Source: Agromyces bauzanensis
Lineage (GTDB): Bacteria; Actinomycetota; Actinomycetes; Actinomycetales; Microbacteriaceae
Assembly: GCF_014645655.1 (NCBI RefSeq)
Contig: NZ_BMMD01000015.1
Location: 30,731-94,730 of the forward strand
Direction of reading: 5' to 3'
DNA length: 64,000 nt
The position numbers and the translations under genes were made by a program. The notes beneath the pieces were generated by a model. It saw nothing but the letters and a program-made list of their open reading frames with translations. It was not told the origin of the DNA and searched no databases. Below, piece by piece: positions 44,364-52,306 of this stretch. Every line of letters starts with the position of its first letter. Within the stretch, counting starts at the first letter, position 1.

Positions 44364-45182
44364 GTGACCTCCCCCGCCGCGCCCTCCGCTCGGGCACGGC
44401 TCCCCTGGGTGCGCCTCGCGCTCGTCGGTGCGGCAGGGGGGCTGTTGTCGGGGGCCTTCGGCGTCGGCGGCGGCATCCTCATGGTGCCGCTCCTCGTGAC
44501 CTTCGCCGGCATGAACCAGCGCCGGGCCTCGGCGACGTCGCTCGCGGCGATCGTGCCGGCCGCCGTCGCCGGATCCATCACCTACCTCCTCAACGGCCAG
44601 GTCGACCTGATCGCCACGCTGTTCGTCGCGATCGGCGGCATCGCCGGGTCGTGGGTCGGGTCGTGGCTGCTCCGGCGCCTGTCGCTCGGCTGGCTGCGCT
44701 GGCTGTTCATCGGCCTGCTCGTCGCCGTCGCGGTGCGCCTGCTGCTGGTGACGCCGGTGCGCACCGATCGCCTGCTCGAGTTCGATGTGGTCACGGTCGT
44801 GGCCATGCTCGCGCTCGGCGTGGCCATCGGGATCGCGTCGGGACTGTTCGGGATCGGCGGGGGTGTCATCATGGTGCCCGCGTTCATCGCGTTGTTCGGC
44901 ATGAGCGATCTCGTGGCCAAGGGCACCTCCCTGGCCGTCATGATCCCGACCGCGGTCAGCGGCACGGTCGCGAACGCACGTGCCGGCCTCGTCGACCTGC
45001 GGACCGCCCTCGTCGTGGGCGTTGCGGCCACGGCGGCGTCGTTCGGCGGGGTCGCGATCGCGTTCCTGCTGTCGCCCGAATGGTCGGTGCGGCTGTTCGC
45101 GGCGCTCATCGTCATCGCCGCGGTGCAGCTGACCATCCGCGCGATCACGCTCGGCAAGCGGGAGCGGCCACGTGACGTGTGA
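44364..45182 (+). CDS. Sulfite exporter TauE/SafE family protein
   Basis: 272 residues, GTG 44364. The internal duplication of this family is plain: GAFGVGGGILMVP near residue 31 and GLFGIGGGVIMVP near residue 165, each followed by MNQRRASATSLAAI or MSDLVAKGTSLAVM. About eight helices. Members carry sulfite, sulfoacetate or related anions; no sulfur genes are nearby. It overlaps the DUF2510 gene by 11 bases. Confidence 0.9.
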   Translation: MTSPAAPSARARLPWVRLALVGAAGGLLSGAFGVGGGILMVPLLVTFAGMNQRRASATSLAAIVPAAVAGSITYLLNGQVDLIATLFVAIGGIAGSWVGSWLLRRLSLGWLRWLFIGLLVAVAVRLLLVTPVRTDRLLEFDVVTVVAMLALGVAIGIASGLFGIGGGVIMVPAFIALFGMSDLVAKGTSLAVMIPTAVSGTVANARAGLVDLRTALVVGVAATAASFGGVAIAFLLSPEWSVRLFAALIVIAAVQLTIRAITLGKRERPRDV

Positions 45183-45516
45183 GCCCGATCGCCGCGCCGG
45201 CTGGTACGACGACCCGTCGACGGAGCTCAGGGACCACGAGTCGGATGCCGCGTGGCTGCGCTACTGGGACGGCACGAAGTGGAGCCCCCACATCGTGCCG
45301 AAGCCGACGATCGCCGAAGTCGAGACGGGTTCCCGGCTCCATGTGAGCGCACTGGTCGACGAGGCCCCCGGGCACACCGTGCGCCTGCGTTCGCCAGACG
45401 AGTACACGATGGTGCCGCTGCCGCCCGAGCATGACGGCGCCGCGGCATCCGCCTGCTGGATCGACCGCGCGGTCGGGAGCGTGTGGCGGGCGCCTCGTGT
45501 CGGCCGTCACGGATAG
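45172..45516 (+). CDS. DUF2510 domain protein
   Basis: 114 residues, GTG 45172, overlapping the TauE/SafE gene by 11 bases and so translated from the same message. RRAGWYDDPSTELRDHESDA with LRYWDGTKWSPHIVPKP is the DUF2510 module (AGWYxDP...xRYWDGxxWT), a short domain common in actinobacterial membrane proteins. The rest, EVETGSRLHVSALVDEAPGH and YTMVPLPPEHDGAA, is not recognised. No membrane segment, unlike most proteins with this module. Confidence 0.8.
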   Translation: MTCEPDRRAGWYDDPSTELRDHESDAAWLRYWDGTKWSPHIVPKPTIAEVETGSRLHVSALVDEAPGHTVRLRSPDEYTMVPLPPEHDGAAASACWIDRAVGSVWRAPRVGRHG

Positions 45517-45558
45517 CATCCGGGCATGCGATTCCGGTTCACCGCACTGGTCGGATGC

Positions 45559-45615
45559 CGCATCACGAATGTCGCGTCACGATTGTCGCATCACGATCAT
45601 TCGCGTCACGATCAG
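45559..45615. repeat. 14/15-bp tandem repeat, four units
   Basis: Units CGCATCACGAATGT (45559), CGCGTCACGATTGT (45573), CGCATCACGATCATT (45587) and CGCGTCACGATCAG (45602), alternating CGCATCACGA and CGCGTCACGA. It fills the convergent gap and runs over the stop of the next gene. Confidence 0.88.
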
Positions 45616-46019
45616 AGGTCGTCGCCGCCGCTCAGCCCGAGCACCGGGCGCACCTCGATGAGGCCGAACTGCTCCTCGGGGAACCGGGCCGCGATCCCGA
45701 CGGCGCGCGCCTCGTTCTCGCAGTCGACGAGGTAGAAGCCGGCAAGCAGCTCCTTGGTCTCGGCGAACAGCTCCTTGGTCTCGGCTAACGGCCCGTCGCT
45801 CGCGACGGCGCCCTCGTCGGTCGTCGTCACGCGCTTGGCGAGCGAGGCGTGGGCGAGGCGTGGGCGAGGGCCTCGCCCCGCGACGAACTTCCCGCTCGAG
45901 GCGAGCTCCTCGCTGATGCCCTGGTAGTACGCGTACCCCTCTGCCTGCTCTTCGGGACTGAACCCCTCCCACACGGCGCGTGACTCCGGGTTGCTGTAGA
46001 ACTGGATGAGGTACTTCAT
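45612..46019 (-). CDS. YCII-related protein with an internal duplication
   Basis: 135 residues, ATG 46019 behind AAGGAG. MKYLIQFYSNPESRAVWEGF, EEQAEGYAYYQGISEELASS and GFYLVDCENEARAVGIAARF are the YCII/DGPF fold. The usual DGPFAETKE motif appears as DGPLAETKELFAETKELLAG, a tandem duplication of AETKEL encoded by a near-exact 18-base repeat. The preceding stretch GRGPRPRLAHASLA matches a GCGTGGGCGAG tandem repeat in the DNA. Family members are small enzymes or binding proteins; the duplication is at the likely active-site loop. Confidence 0.85.
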   Translation of the reverse strand: MKYLIQFYSNPESRAVWEGFSPEEQAEGYAYYQGISEELASSGKFVAGRGPRPRLAHASLAKRVTTTDEGAVASDGPLAETKELFAETKELLAGFYLVDCENEARAVGIAARFPEEQFGLIEVRPVLGLSGGDDL

Positions 46020-46223
46020 CGCTGATCGCTCCTTCGTGGTGTCGTCTCCATCGGCAGGCCGGACCGCGCTCCCATCAGTATGTCGAGGCCGACTGCCGAT
46101 TCTCGATGTCGACGGCGACACCCGTGCTCATGGGTTCGCAATCTCTCGACGCACGGGCTTGACAGAGTGGCCTCCCCTCGCCGAACCTTCGATTGCGGAT
46201 ATCACGCGACGAGAGGGGGCGTG

Positions 46224-47363
46224 ATGACAACCTTCGGCGTCGAAGAGGAGTTCCAGTTCCTGGATCCCGAGACGTTGCGTCCTGCGGATGTCGCAGCGTA
46301 CGTGTTCGATTCGCTGTCGAACTCCCCCGAATGGCGTGACGTGACGCACAAGGAGTTCCTCGCGTCGCAGGTGGAGCATGCCTCTGTCGTGTTCACGGAC
46401 CTCGAGGAGTCCCGAGCGGCGCTCGTGGGATTCCGGCGGTTCGTGGCCGATCGCGCGGCCGAGCTGGGCGTGGTCGCGGCGAGCACGGGCACGCCGCCCG
46501 ACACCACTCCGTTCCCGTCGATCACGAACGTCGAGCGGTACCACCGGATCGTGCGCGACATGGCGGGCGTCATCGCCGACCACCAGCTGAGCGGCTTGCA
46601 CGTGCACGTCGGCATTCCCGACCGCGAGGCCGGCGTGGTCGCGCTGAACGCGGCGCGCCCGTGGATGCCGCTGCTCACCGCCATCTCGTCGAACTCGCCG
46701 CTGTGGCGCGGGCATGACACGGGGTACGACAGCTGGCGCACGATCCTGCTGCGCCGCTGGACCACCTCGGGCTGCCCTCCGGCGTTCGTCGATGCCGCCG
46801 ACTACGAGCGCCGCATCACGCGACTGCTCGGCATCGGCGGCACGAAGGACCTCGGGCTCATCTCGTGGGACCTGCGCCTGTCGGAGCACCTGCCGACGAT
46901 CGAGTTCCGCATGGGCGACGCACAGCTGGACGCGGACACGACGCTGCTCGTCACGGCACTCGTACGGGCACTCGTCACGCACGCCCTCGCCGAGCCCGAG
47001 GCGATGGATGCCGCGGCCGACGCGTCGGCGGAGGTGCCGCCCGAACTCCTCTCTGCCGCGCTACTGCACTCCGCCCACTTCGGGATGCGTCAGGACGTGT
47101 TCGATCCGGCGTCCGGCGGCCTTGCGCCCGCCGGCGAAACCCTCACCCGGTTCGTGCGGACCCTCGAGCGCGAGCTCACCGGGGCCGGCGACCTCGGCGC
47201 GGTGTCAGACGCGGTGGCGCGGATGCTACGGGAGGGCACGGGCGCCGAACGGCAGCGCACGGCGTTCTCGCGGGGCGGCATGGCCGGTGTGCGCCGGCTC
47301 ATGGAGTCGACGGTGGTCGCCGACCACCCACGCCACGGGGAGCCGACCGCGTCGGGCCGGTAG
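46224..47363 (+). CDS. Carboxylate-amine ligase, YbdK/glutamate-cysteine ligase-2 type
   Basis: 379 residues, ATG 46224 behind GAGGGGG. TFGVEEEFQFLDPETLRPAD opens the family. VAASTGTPPDTTPFPSITNV, LHVHVGIPDREAGVVALNAA, WTTSGCPPAF and LSEHLPTIEFRMGDAQLDAD give the ATP/metal site of the GCS2 group. It joins glutamate and cysteine or a related amine in vitro; in actinobacteria its true product is often uncertain. It is a single gene. Confidence 0.9.
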   Translation: MTTFGVEEEFQFLDPETLRPADVAAYVFDSLSNSPEWRDVTHKEFLASQVEHASVVFTDLEESRAALVGFRRFVADRAAELGVVAASTGTPPDTTPFPSITNVERYHRIVRDMAGVIADHQLSGLHVHVGIPDREAGVVALNAARPWMPLLTAISSNSPLWRGHDTGYDSWRTILLRRWTTSGCPPAFVDAADYERRITRLLGIGGTKDLGLISWDLRLSEHLPTIEFRMGDAQLDADTTLLVTALVRALVTHALAEPEAMDAAADASAEVPPELLSAALLHSAHFGMRQDVFDPASGGLAPAGETLTRFVRTLERELTGAGDLGAVSDAVARMLREGTGAERQRTAFSRGGMAGVRRLMESTVVADHPRHGEPTASGR

Positions 47364-47471
47364 GTGGGGGGGCGGCACTCGTCGCCCATCCACGCTCCGG
47401 CACGTGCGCGGGCGCGGGCGCGCCTCGCTGGCGCCCGGCGCCGGCGCGTCGAGTGGCTCCGTTCGCACCGA

Positions 47472-47545
47472 GCGTTTCCGTTCCCGCCGAGTGTTTCCGT
47501 TCCCGCGGAGACATCCGGTGGGAACGGAAACACCCGGCGCTCAGC
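47472..47545. repeat. Inverted-repeat element (copy 2) with a duplicated left arm
   Basis: GTGTTTCCGTTCCC (47491-47504) and GGGAACGGAAACAC (47520-47533) are perfect 14-bp arms with a 15-base loop. The left arm occurs once more at 47472 (GCGTTTCCGTTCCC). The element ends CCGGCGCTCAGCA, as copy 1 ends TGGGTGCTGAGCA. Confidence 0.85.
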
Positions 47546-47557
47546 AGGGCCGCGCCG

Positions 47558-48600
47558 TCAGTCGAACAGGTGCTCCAGCGCCTTGTCCATCCAAGCGGCC
47601 TGCATCGCGGCATCCGTCATGCCCTCGAAGCCGAAACCGGTCAGGAGCGAACCTGGGGTGGCCACCACTGCAGCCTCGGGGAAGCCCGCCGCCGTCGTGA
47701 CGATGCAGTTGTTCGGGTTCTGCGCGCAGTCGGCTCCGTTGAAGCCCCAGTCGATGCCGGTGAACGGGGTGTCGGTCGGTGCCGAGGACGTCGAGGATGC
47801 TGCCGTCCTCCGCGGTGCCGGCGTCGTCGACCGTGAGGTACGCGCCGAGCCAGTACTGCAGGGTGTCGTTGGTGAAGTCACCCGATCCGCCGAGAGCACG
47901 GCACCGGACCAGCACGGCCGGGTCGGCGCGGCACTCCGCGTTCTCCGCCTTCGCCGCCGCCTTCGAACCGGACCTCGACGCTGTCGCCCAGGCTGGTGCC
48001 CGTGACGAAGCCGCTCATGATCGCGTAGTGCACGCCGGTCTGGCCGCCGTAACGGTCGCCGCCGGTCCACTCCTCGGTCGAGGCGCTCGCGGGGTCGGCG
48101 CCGTGGACGGAGTACTTCAGCGTCACCTCGCCGAGGCTCCTGCGGTTGTCCTTCGCGAGCTGGTGCAGCTCGTCAGGGGATGCCGCCGGCCTCGTCCCAC
48201 GAGCGCCACACCTCGTAGCCCGACTCCGCCTGCTCCGCAGCCAGTTGCCGAGAGGACTTGCCGTCCTTGTACTTTTCACCTTCACGTCGACACCGCGGTC
48301 GCGGAGGCTCTTCGCCTCCTCATCGGTGAGCACGACGTCGACGCTCACGCCGGATTCGGTGTATCCGCTGTCGGAGACGTCGAACCCCGATGCAGCGAGG
48401 TCGGCCGCCTCACCGGCACTCACTTCCGCCGTGCACACGTCGAGCACGTTGTCGTTGTCGACGGCGCTCGCGCCGATCGGGCCCAACATCGAGAACGCCA
48501 CGGCCGAGCCTGGCGACACGGACGAAGGTGTTGCGAGTGGAGCGAGTCGAGCAGTTGCCGGCCATGAGGACTCCCATTCGGTCCGTTCCCCGGCACAGCA
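47558..48600 (-). pseudogene. M14-type zinc carboxypeptidase, wrecked
   Basis: Pieces of one secreted protein lie in shifting frames. From the 5' end: VDNDNVLDVCTAEVSAGEAA and VSVDVVLTDEEAKSLRDRGV; shift; YKDGKSSRQLAAEQAESGYE, VWRSWDEAGGIP; shift by an extra T; DELHQLAKDNRRSLGEVTLK ... SGFVTGTSLGDSVEVRFEGG; shift; GSGDFTNDTLQYWLGAYLTV; shift; TPFTGIDWGFNGADCAQNPN ... MDKALEHLFD. The order matches the M14 peptidases with an immune-inhibitor-like domain, but the zinc-binding catalytic core (HxxE region) is absent and at least four frame changes are needed. The signal peptide is also scrambled. It is dead. Confidence 0.75.
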
Positions 48601-48781
48601 CATGAGTGACGTCATCGTCGTGTGATCCCCATGTTCGCCACATCGCTGGTGTTCCCTGCTGATCCTAGGGGTTAGCGTGCCCCTCCCCAGTGTCGCGTCT
48701 CAAGGCTCAGCTCGTGCTCATGCTCATGCTCGTGCTCGTGGCCGTGCTCGTGTGCTGGCGCTGGCGCTGGCGCTCCAGCGC

Positions 48782-49615
48782 TCAGCAGCCGGGCCCGGCG
48801 GGGTTCGCGTTGCAGTCGCCCTGCGTGAGGACGGTGTCGAACTCGCCGACCAGCACGCGCAGCGGATCGCCCGCGACGGAGAGCGTGCCCGCGATGGCGC
48901 GCCACGGCGATCCGGCAAACCGGTACTCGGCGCGCAACACGACCGCGAGTTCGACCGTGTACACGCCCGACGCCGCGTAGACGTGGCTCGTGGTCGTCTC
49001 GCTGAACTCGCGCTGCCCGAGCGAGGCCCACGTCGCGCCGGGCGTCGAGGTCTCGACGACGGCCCCGTCGCTGTGCGTCCACCGGTAGCCGACCGGCGTG
49101 AACCGCACGTCGGCGGGCTGCCCGAGCAGCGTTCCGGCCACGACCTCGACGGATGCGCCGGCCACGAAGTTCGCTGGCAGCCCCTCGATCGCCCAGCCGC
49201 CGGGTTCCATCCCGTTGCCGGGTGTCGCCGGCCGAAAGGACGCGATGTCCCGCAGCGTCACGACGACCGGTGCGACGGGCTCGTCGGGCGGGGCGGCGGG
49301 GTCGCCGGCGCAGAGGCTCGGGTTGGTGGGGCTGCAATCGTCTGATGGGGGTGGCGTGGACGCAGGCTCTTGTTCTGCATCAGATCTTTCTGGACCTAGA
49401 TGACTGGGCGGGTCATTCGCGTCATCTGAGTTGTCGTCCCTTATTAGGCCCTCGAGGACCGCCTGTCCCCCATCGACTGAACTGTCGATCTCGGGAGGGC
49501 AGCCGATGTACCCGACTGCCGGGCTACACGCACTAGCGGGCGACGCCTCTAGGACCACGGCCGCGACCAACCCGATGAACGCGCCCGTCGCTAGCAGAAA
49601 TCTTCGCCGGACCAT
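48782..49615 (-). CDS. Secreted protein with PKD-like beta domain
   Basis: 277 residues, ATG 49615. RRRFLLATGAFIGLVAAVVL ... ASPASA is a signal peptide. After it comes a Cys-containing, Asp/Pro-rich linker (EGLIRDDNSDDANDPPSHLG) and from about residue 150 a beta-sandwich domain: GYRWTHSDGAVVETSTPGAT, YAASGVYTVELAVVLRAEYR, resembling the PKD-like module frequent in Microbacteriaceae secreted proteins. It ends QGDCNANPAGPGC. Extracellular, function unknown. Its start lies inside the upstream lipoprotein gene (25-base overlap). Confidence 0.7.
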   Translation of the reverse strand: MVRRRFLLATGAFIGLVAAVVLEASPASACSPAVGYIGCPPEIDSSVDGGQAVLEGLIRDDNSDDANDPPSHLGPERSDAEQEPASTPPPSDDCSPTNPSLCAGDPAAPPDEPVAPVVVTLRDIASFRPATPGNGMEPGGWAIEGLPANFVAGASVEVVAGTLLGQPADVRFTPVGYRWTHSDGAVVETSTPGATWASLGQREFSETTTSHVYAASGVYTVELAVVLRAEYRFAGSPWRAIAGTLSVAGDPLRVLVGEFDTVLTQGDCNANPAGPGC

Positions 49616-50172
49616 AGTTCGACTCCGTCGACCAGAAACCTCGCCCCGTCGCCTGCCACCAAAGTTGCGATCAAGGGGGTCCGCGAGGCGCGATCCAGTG
49701 GCGTGACATCTGCGCCTGATGCATCACGCACACGCACATCGCCGACATCTCGGCATACGTAGATGACGACTTCTGACCCGGCCGCGGTCGTTTGTTGCTG
49801 AACCAATGAGAAGGAGTCAAGCGCCGTCTGCCCCTCGGCCCGAATACCGAGGGCGCGATACTGGGCGAACTCATCCAGCAGCTGGACCGTATAGGTCGGC
49901 GTTGCCACCGCCTCGATCCTCTCGGCGTCATTCCCCGATTCTGACGCGATGAGTGCTGAGACTTCTTCAAAAGACCGGTATGCCGCCTCAGCCGCGGCCA
50001 GCGCCTCCTCGTCTGACGCGAAGACGGGCTCGGCGGACACCGAAGGCGACGGTGACGGCGTGTTCGCGGGTGCGCCGACGCATCCGCTCAGCACGAGCGT
50101 GAGAACGCCGGCCGCGGTGATCGCAGCGCCATGACGGCGCATCACGAATCGACGGGGGCGGGGGCTCGGCAT
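49591..50172 (-). CDS. Putative lipoprotein
   Basis: 193 residues from ATG 50172; an earlier ATG at 50184 is also possible. TATGCT lies seven bases upstream. AAITAAGVLTLVLSGCVGAP is a lipoprotein signal with lipobox LSGC at about residue 30. A Ser/Pro spacer (TPSPSPSVSAEP) follows, then a helical part (ALAAAEAAYRSFEEVSALIA) and a beta part ending DGVELWSGEDFC. It should be anchored outside the membrane by its lipid. It is translationally linked to the next gene by a 25-base overlap. Confidence 0.75.
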   Translation of the reverse strand: MPSPRPRRFVMRRHGAAITAAGVLTLVLSGCVGAPANTPSPSPSVSAEPVFASDEEALAAAEAAYRSFEEVSALIASESGNDAERIEAVATPTYTVQLLDEFAQYRALGIRAEGQTALDSFSLVQQQTTAAGSEVVIYVCRDVGDVRVRDASGADVTPLDRASRTPLIATLVAGDGARFLVDGVELWSGEDFC

Positions 50173-50237
50173 GGCGATGAGCATAGGCGAGCGGCACTAC
50201 GGAAACGGCCGTTATCCACAGCCCGAGACGTAGCCCG

Positions 50238-50465
50238 CTACCGCATGAGGTCGCGGATCAACTCTCCCCATTCGAAGCCGCATTCGCGGCAGTCGAACAG
50301 CGGATCCTCAGCCTCGAAGAAGACGGTGGCGTCATCCATCGAGTCGATGGCGGCCCGCGTCGAAGACGTGTAGACGACCGCACGCACAGCGGTCGACCCG
50401 CAGCGGGGGCACGGCTCGTCGAGCACGTTTTGCTCGACAGTGGTCTGCACCTGGTTCGTCGCCAT
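50238..50465 (-). CDS. Small zinc-ribbon protein, 75 aa
   Basis: ATG 50465, with TACCGT seven bases upstream. Two Cys pairs, EPCPRCGSTAVRA and DCRECGFEWGE, make a zinc ribbon; between them is an acidic stretch (DSMDDATVFFEAEDPL). No other domain. Such short zinc-ribbon proteins often bind nucleic acid or other proteins, but no partner is visible. Function unknown. Confidence 0.7.
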   Translation of the reverse strand: MATNQVQTTVEQNVLDEPCPRCGSTAVRAVVYTSSTRAAIDSMDDATVFFEAEDPLFDCRECGFEWGELIRDLMR

Positions 50466-50530
50466 GCTGCCCACGGTACGCCCGACAGCGGTCATCCCCG
50501 GTGTCACACGCGGTATCGTCGCGGATCGCG

Positions 50531-50636
50531 CCGAGCGACCGTTTCCTGCACGAGGGCGCGCCACCCCGGCACCCCGCCACCCCGGCACCCCGCCACCCCG
50601 CCACCCCGCCACCCCGCCACCGCGTTGCGAAACGAG
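50531..50636. repeat. Composite element A: 8-bp tandem repeat with flanking arms
   Basis: CCGAGCGACCGTTTC at 50531, then seven 8-base units ACCCCGSC (50563-50618), then GTTGCGAAACGAGA. Element B at 59771 has the same three parts in the same order. Confidence 0.88.
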
Positions 50637-50717
50637 AGAGTCGGTTCGAGGTCGGCACGGATCTCCGAGATCGTGATCTCGTCGCAATCAAAGGCCCCCG
50701 AACGAGTGCCGCAGCCA

Positions 50718-50729
50718 TAGGCTCGGACC
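50718..50729 (+). promoter_or_regulatory. Leaderless-type -10 element of the BadF-type kinase
   Basis: TAGGCT (50718-50723) is followed by CGGACC and then GTG 50730. Confidence 0.6.
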
Positions 50730-51782
50730 GTGAACAGTGTCGTACCCGGCTCCTCGGCGGGCGCCACCGACGCCGACCGCTGGGTGCTCGGGGTGGACGT
50801 CGGCGGCACGGGCTCACGCGCGGCGCTAGAGCCACTCGAACCGCTCGCTCCACCGCCCGGCGGCGACCCGGGCCCCGGCGGCGGCGACCACGACGCCGCA
50901 ACCGCGGGCCGGCGCGTGCTCGAGGGCGGGCGCGCGGTCGTAGCCCCCTGCGGGTCCACGCCCGAGGTGGCGGCCGAGCTCATCGAGGCGGCCCACGCCG
51001 AGTGGCCGGATGCCACGATCGTCGCGATCGGCATCGGCGCCACCGGTCTCGCCTCGCTCGTGACCTCCCCGGGCACCGCACTCGGTCGACTCGGCCGCGC
51101 TGCGGGCGGCGGCACACCGCTCGCCCTCACGATCGACGCCGTCGCCGCGCACCTCGGCGCCCTCGGCGGCCGGGCCGGAGCCGTCGTCTCCGTCGACACG
51201 GCCGCGATCGCAATCGGCACCGACCTTCGCTCGCACTGGCGCCGGGTCGGCGGTTGGGGGCACCTCTGGGACGACCGCGGCTCGGCCGCCTGGATCGGCA
51301 TCGAGGCGCTCAAGGCCGCCATCCAGACGCACGACCGCGTGACCGACGACGCGCAGGCGCTGCTGTCGGCCGCCGTCGACCGGTTCGGCCCCGCGCACGA
51401 GTGGCCGGCGCACCTCCTCACCCGTGAAGACCGGGCCGGGCTGCTCGCGGGGTTCGCAACGGATGTCGCACAGCTCGCGGCATCCGGCGACCACCTCGCC
51501 ACCGACATCATGGGCCGGGCGGGCTCGGCCGTCGCGGCCACGCTCGCGGCAGCCCTCGACCCCGACCTGCCGCAGCTCGCCTCGGGCGTCGGCGGCGTGT
51601 TCGCCGCGGACGGCGCGTTCACGGCGTCGTTCGAGCAGGAGTTCGCGCGGCTCGCGCCCAGCGCCGAGCTCATCGCACCCGCGGGCACACCCCTCGACGG
51701 GGCCGTTCGGCTGGCGCGACTCGTGGCGGCGGGCGACGTGCCGGCGGGGCATCCGCCGTTCCTCTGGATCTCGCGTGGCTGA
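50730..51782 (+). CDS. BadF/BadG/BcrA/BcrD-type ATPase (N-acetylglucosamine kinase-like)
   Basis: 350 residues, GTG 50730. WVLGVDVGGTGSRAALEPLE is the phosphate-1 loop of the actin-like ATPases, TIDAVAAHLGALGGRAGAVV and SVDTAAIAIG the second, WRRVGGWGHLWDDRGSAAWI the adenosine-side loop, and IMGRAGSAVAATLAAALDPD the last part. Stand-alone bacterial members are mostly N-acetylglucosamine kinases; the activator subunits of reductases have an iron-sulfur site that is missing here. A Gly/Pro-rich insert (PPPGGDPGPGGGDHDAA) is unusual. Confidence 0.82.
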   Translation: MNSVVPGSSAGATDADRWVLGVDVGGTGSRAALEPLEPLAPPPGGDPGPGGGDHDAATAGRRVLEGGRAVVAPCGSTPEVAAELIEAAHAEWPDATIVAIGIGATGLASLVTSPGTALGRLGRAAGGGTPLALTIDAVAAHLGALGGRAGAVVSVDTAAIAIGTDLRSHWRRVGGWGHLWDDRGSAAWIGIEALKAAIQTHDRVTDDAQALLSAAVDRFGPAHEWPAHLLTREDRAGLLAGFATDVAQLAASGDHLATDIMGRAGSAVAATLAAALDPDLPQLASGVGGVFAADGAFTASFEQEFARLAPSAELIAPAGTPLDGAVRLARLVAAGDVPAGHPPFLWISRG

Positions 51783-52233
51783 GACGAGCGCCGGCCTGCT
51801 GCTCTATCGGCGGATGCCTCGGCTCGAGGTGTTCCTCGGTCACATGGGCGGCCCGTTCTGGCGGGGCAGGGATGCCGCCGCGTGGTCGATCCCGAAGGGC
51901 ACGTACACCGACGAGGAGCCGCTCGCTGCCGCGCTGCGCGAGTTCTCCGAGGAGGTCGGTCGCCCGGCGCCCGACGTCGAGTACCGGGAGCTCGGCGCGT
52001 TCCGGTACGCGTCGGGCAAGCGCGTGTGGGTGTTCGCGGGCGAGAGCGACTTCGACGCGAGCGACATCCGGAGCAACGTGTTCGAACTGGAGTGGCCGCC
52101 GAGGTCGGGGCGGCGGCAGTCGTTTCCCGAGCTCGACGCGGCCGGATGGTTCGCGCTCGACGATGCACGCGAGCGGCTCGTGAAGGGCCAGCGGCCGGCG
52201 CTCGACGCGCTCGAGCGGCTCGTCGGGGGCTGA
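51775..52233 (+). CDS. NUDIX hydrolase
   Basis: 152 residues, GTG 51775, overlapping the kinase gene by 8 bases. The NUDIX box GTYTDEEPLAAALREFSEEV is complete, with the REFSEEVG metal-binding Glu residues. SAGLLLYRRMPRLEVFLGHM before it and WFALDDARERLVKGQRPALD after it are typical. It hydrolyses a nucleoside diphosphate linked to some group; the exact substrate is unknown. Co-translated with the kinase. Confidence 0.9.
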   Translation: MAETSAGLLLYRRMPRLEVFLGHMGGPFWRGRDAAAWSIPKGTYTDEEPLAAALREFSEEVGRPAPDVEYRELGAFRYASGKRVWVFAGESDFDASDIRSNVFELEWPPRSGRRQSFPELDAAGWFALDDARERLVKGQRPALDALERLVGG

Positions 52234-52306
52234 GGTCCCGCGAGGACGGCGCCGCCTCCGGCCGGGTCGGGGTGGGAAGGCGGCAGCGGCCGCCGCGGGC
52301 ACCCGC

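Noticed and set aside
45526..45735. Short plus-strand ORF starting six bases after TAGCAT
   Set aside because: The promoter-like element fits, but the product (MRFRFTALVGCRITNVASRL) runs into the tandem repeat and the opposite gene. It may be a remnant of a lost gene, not a working one.
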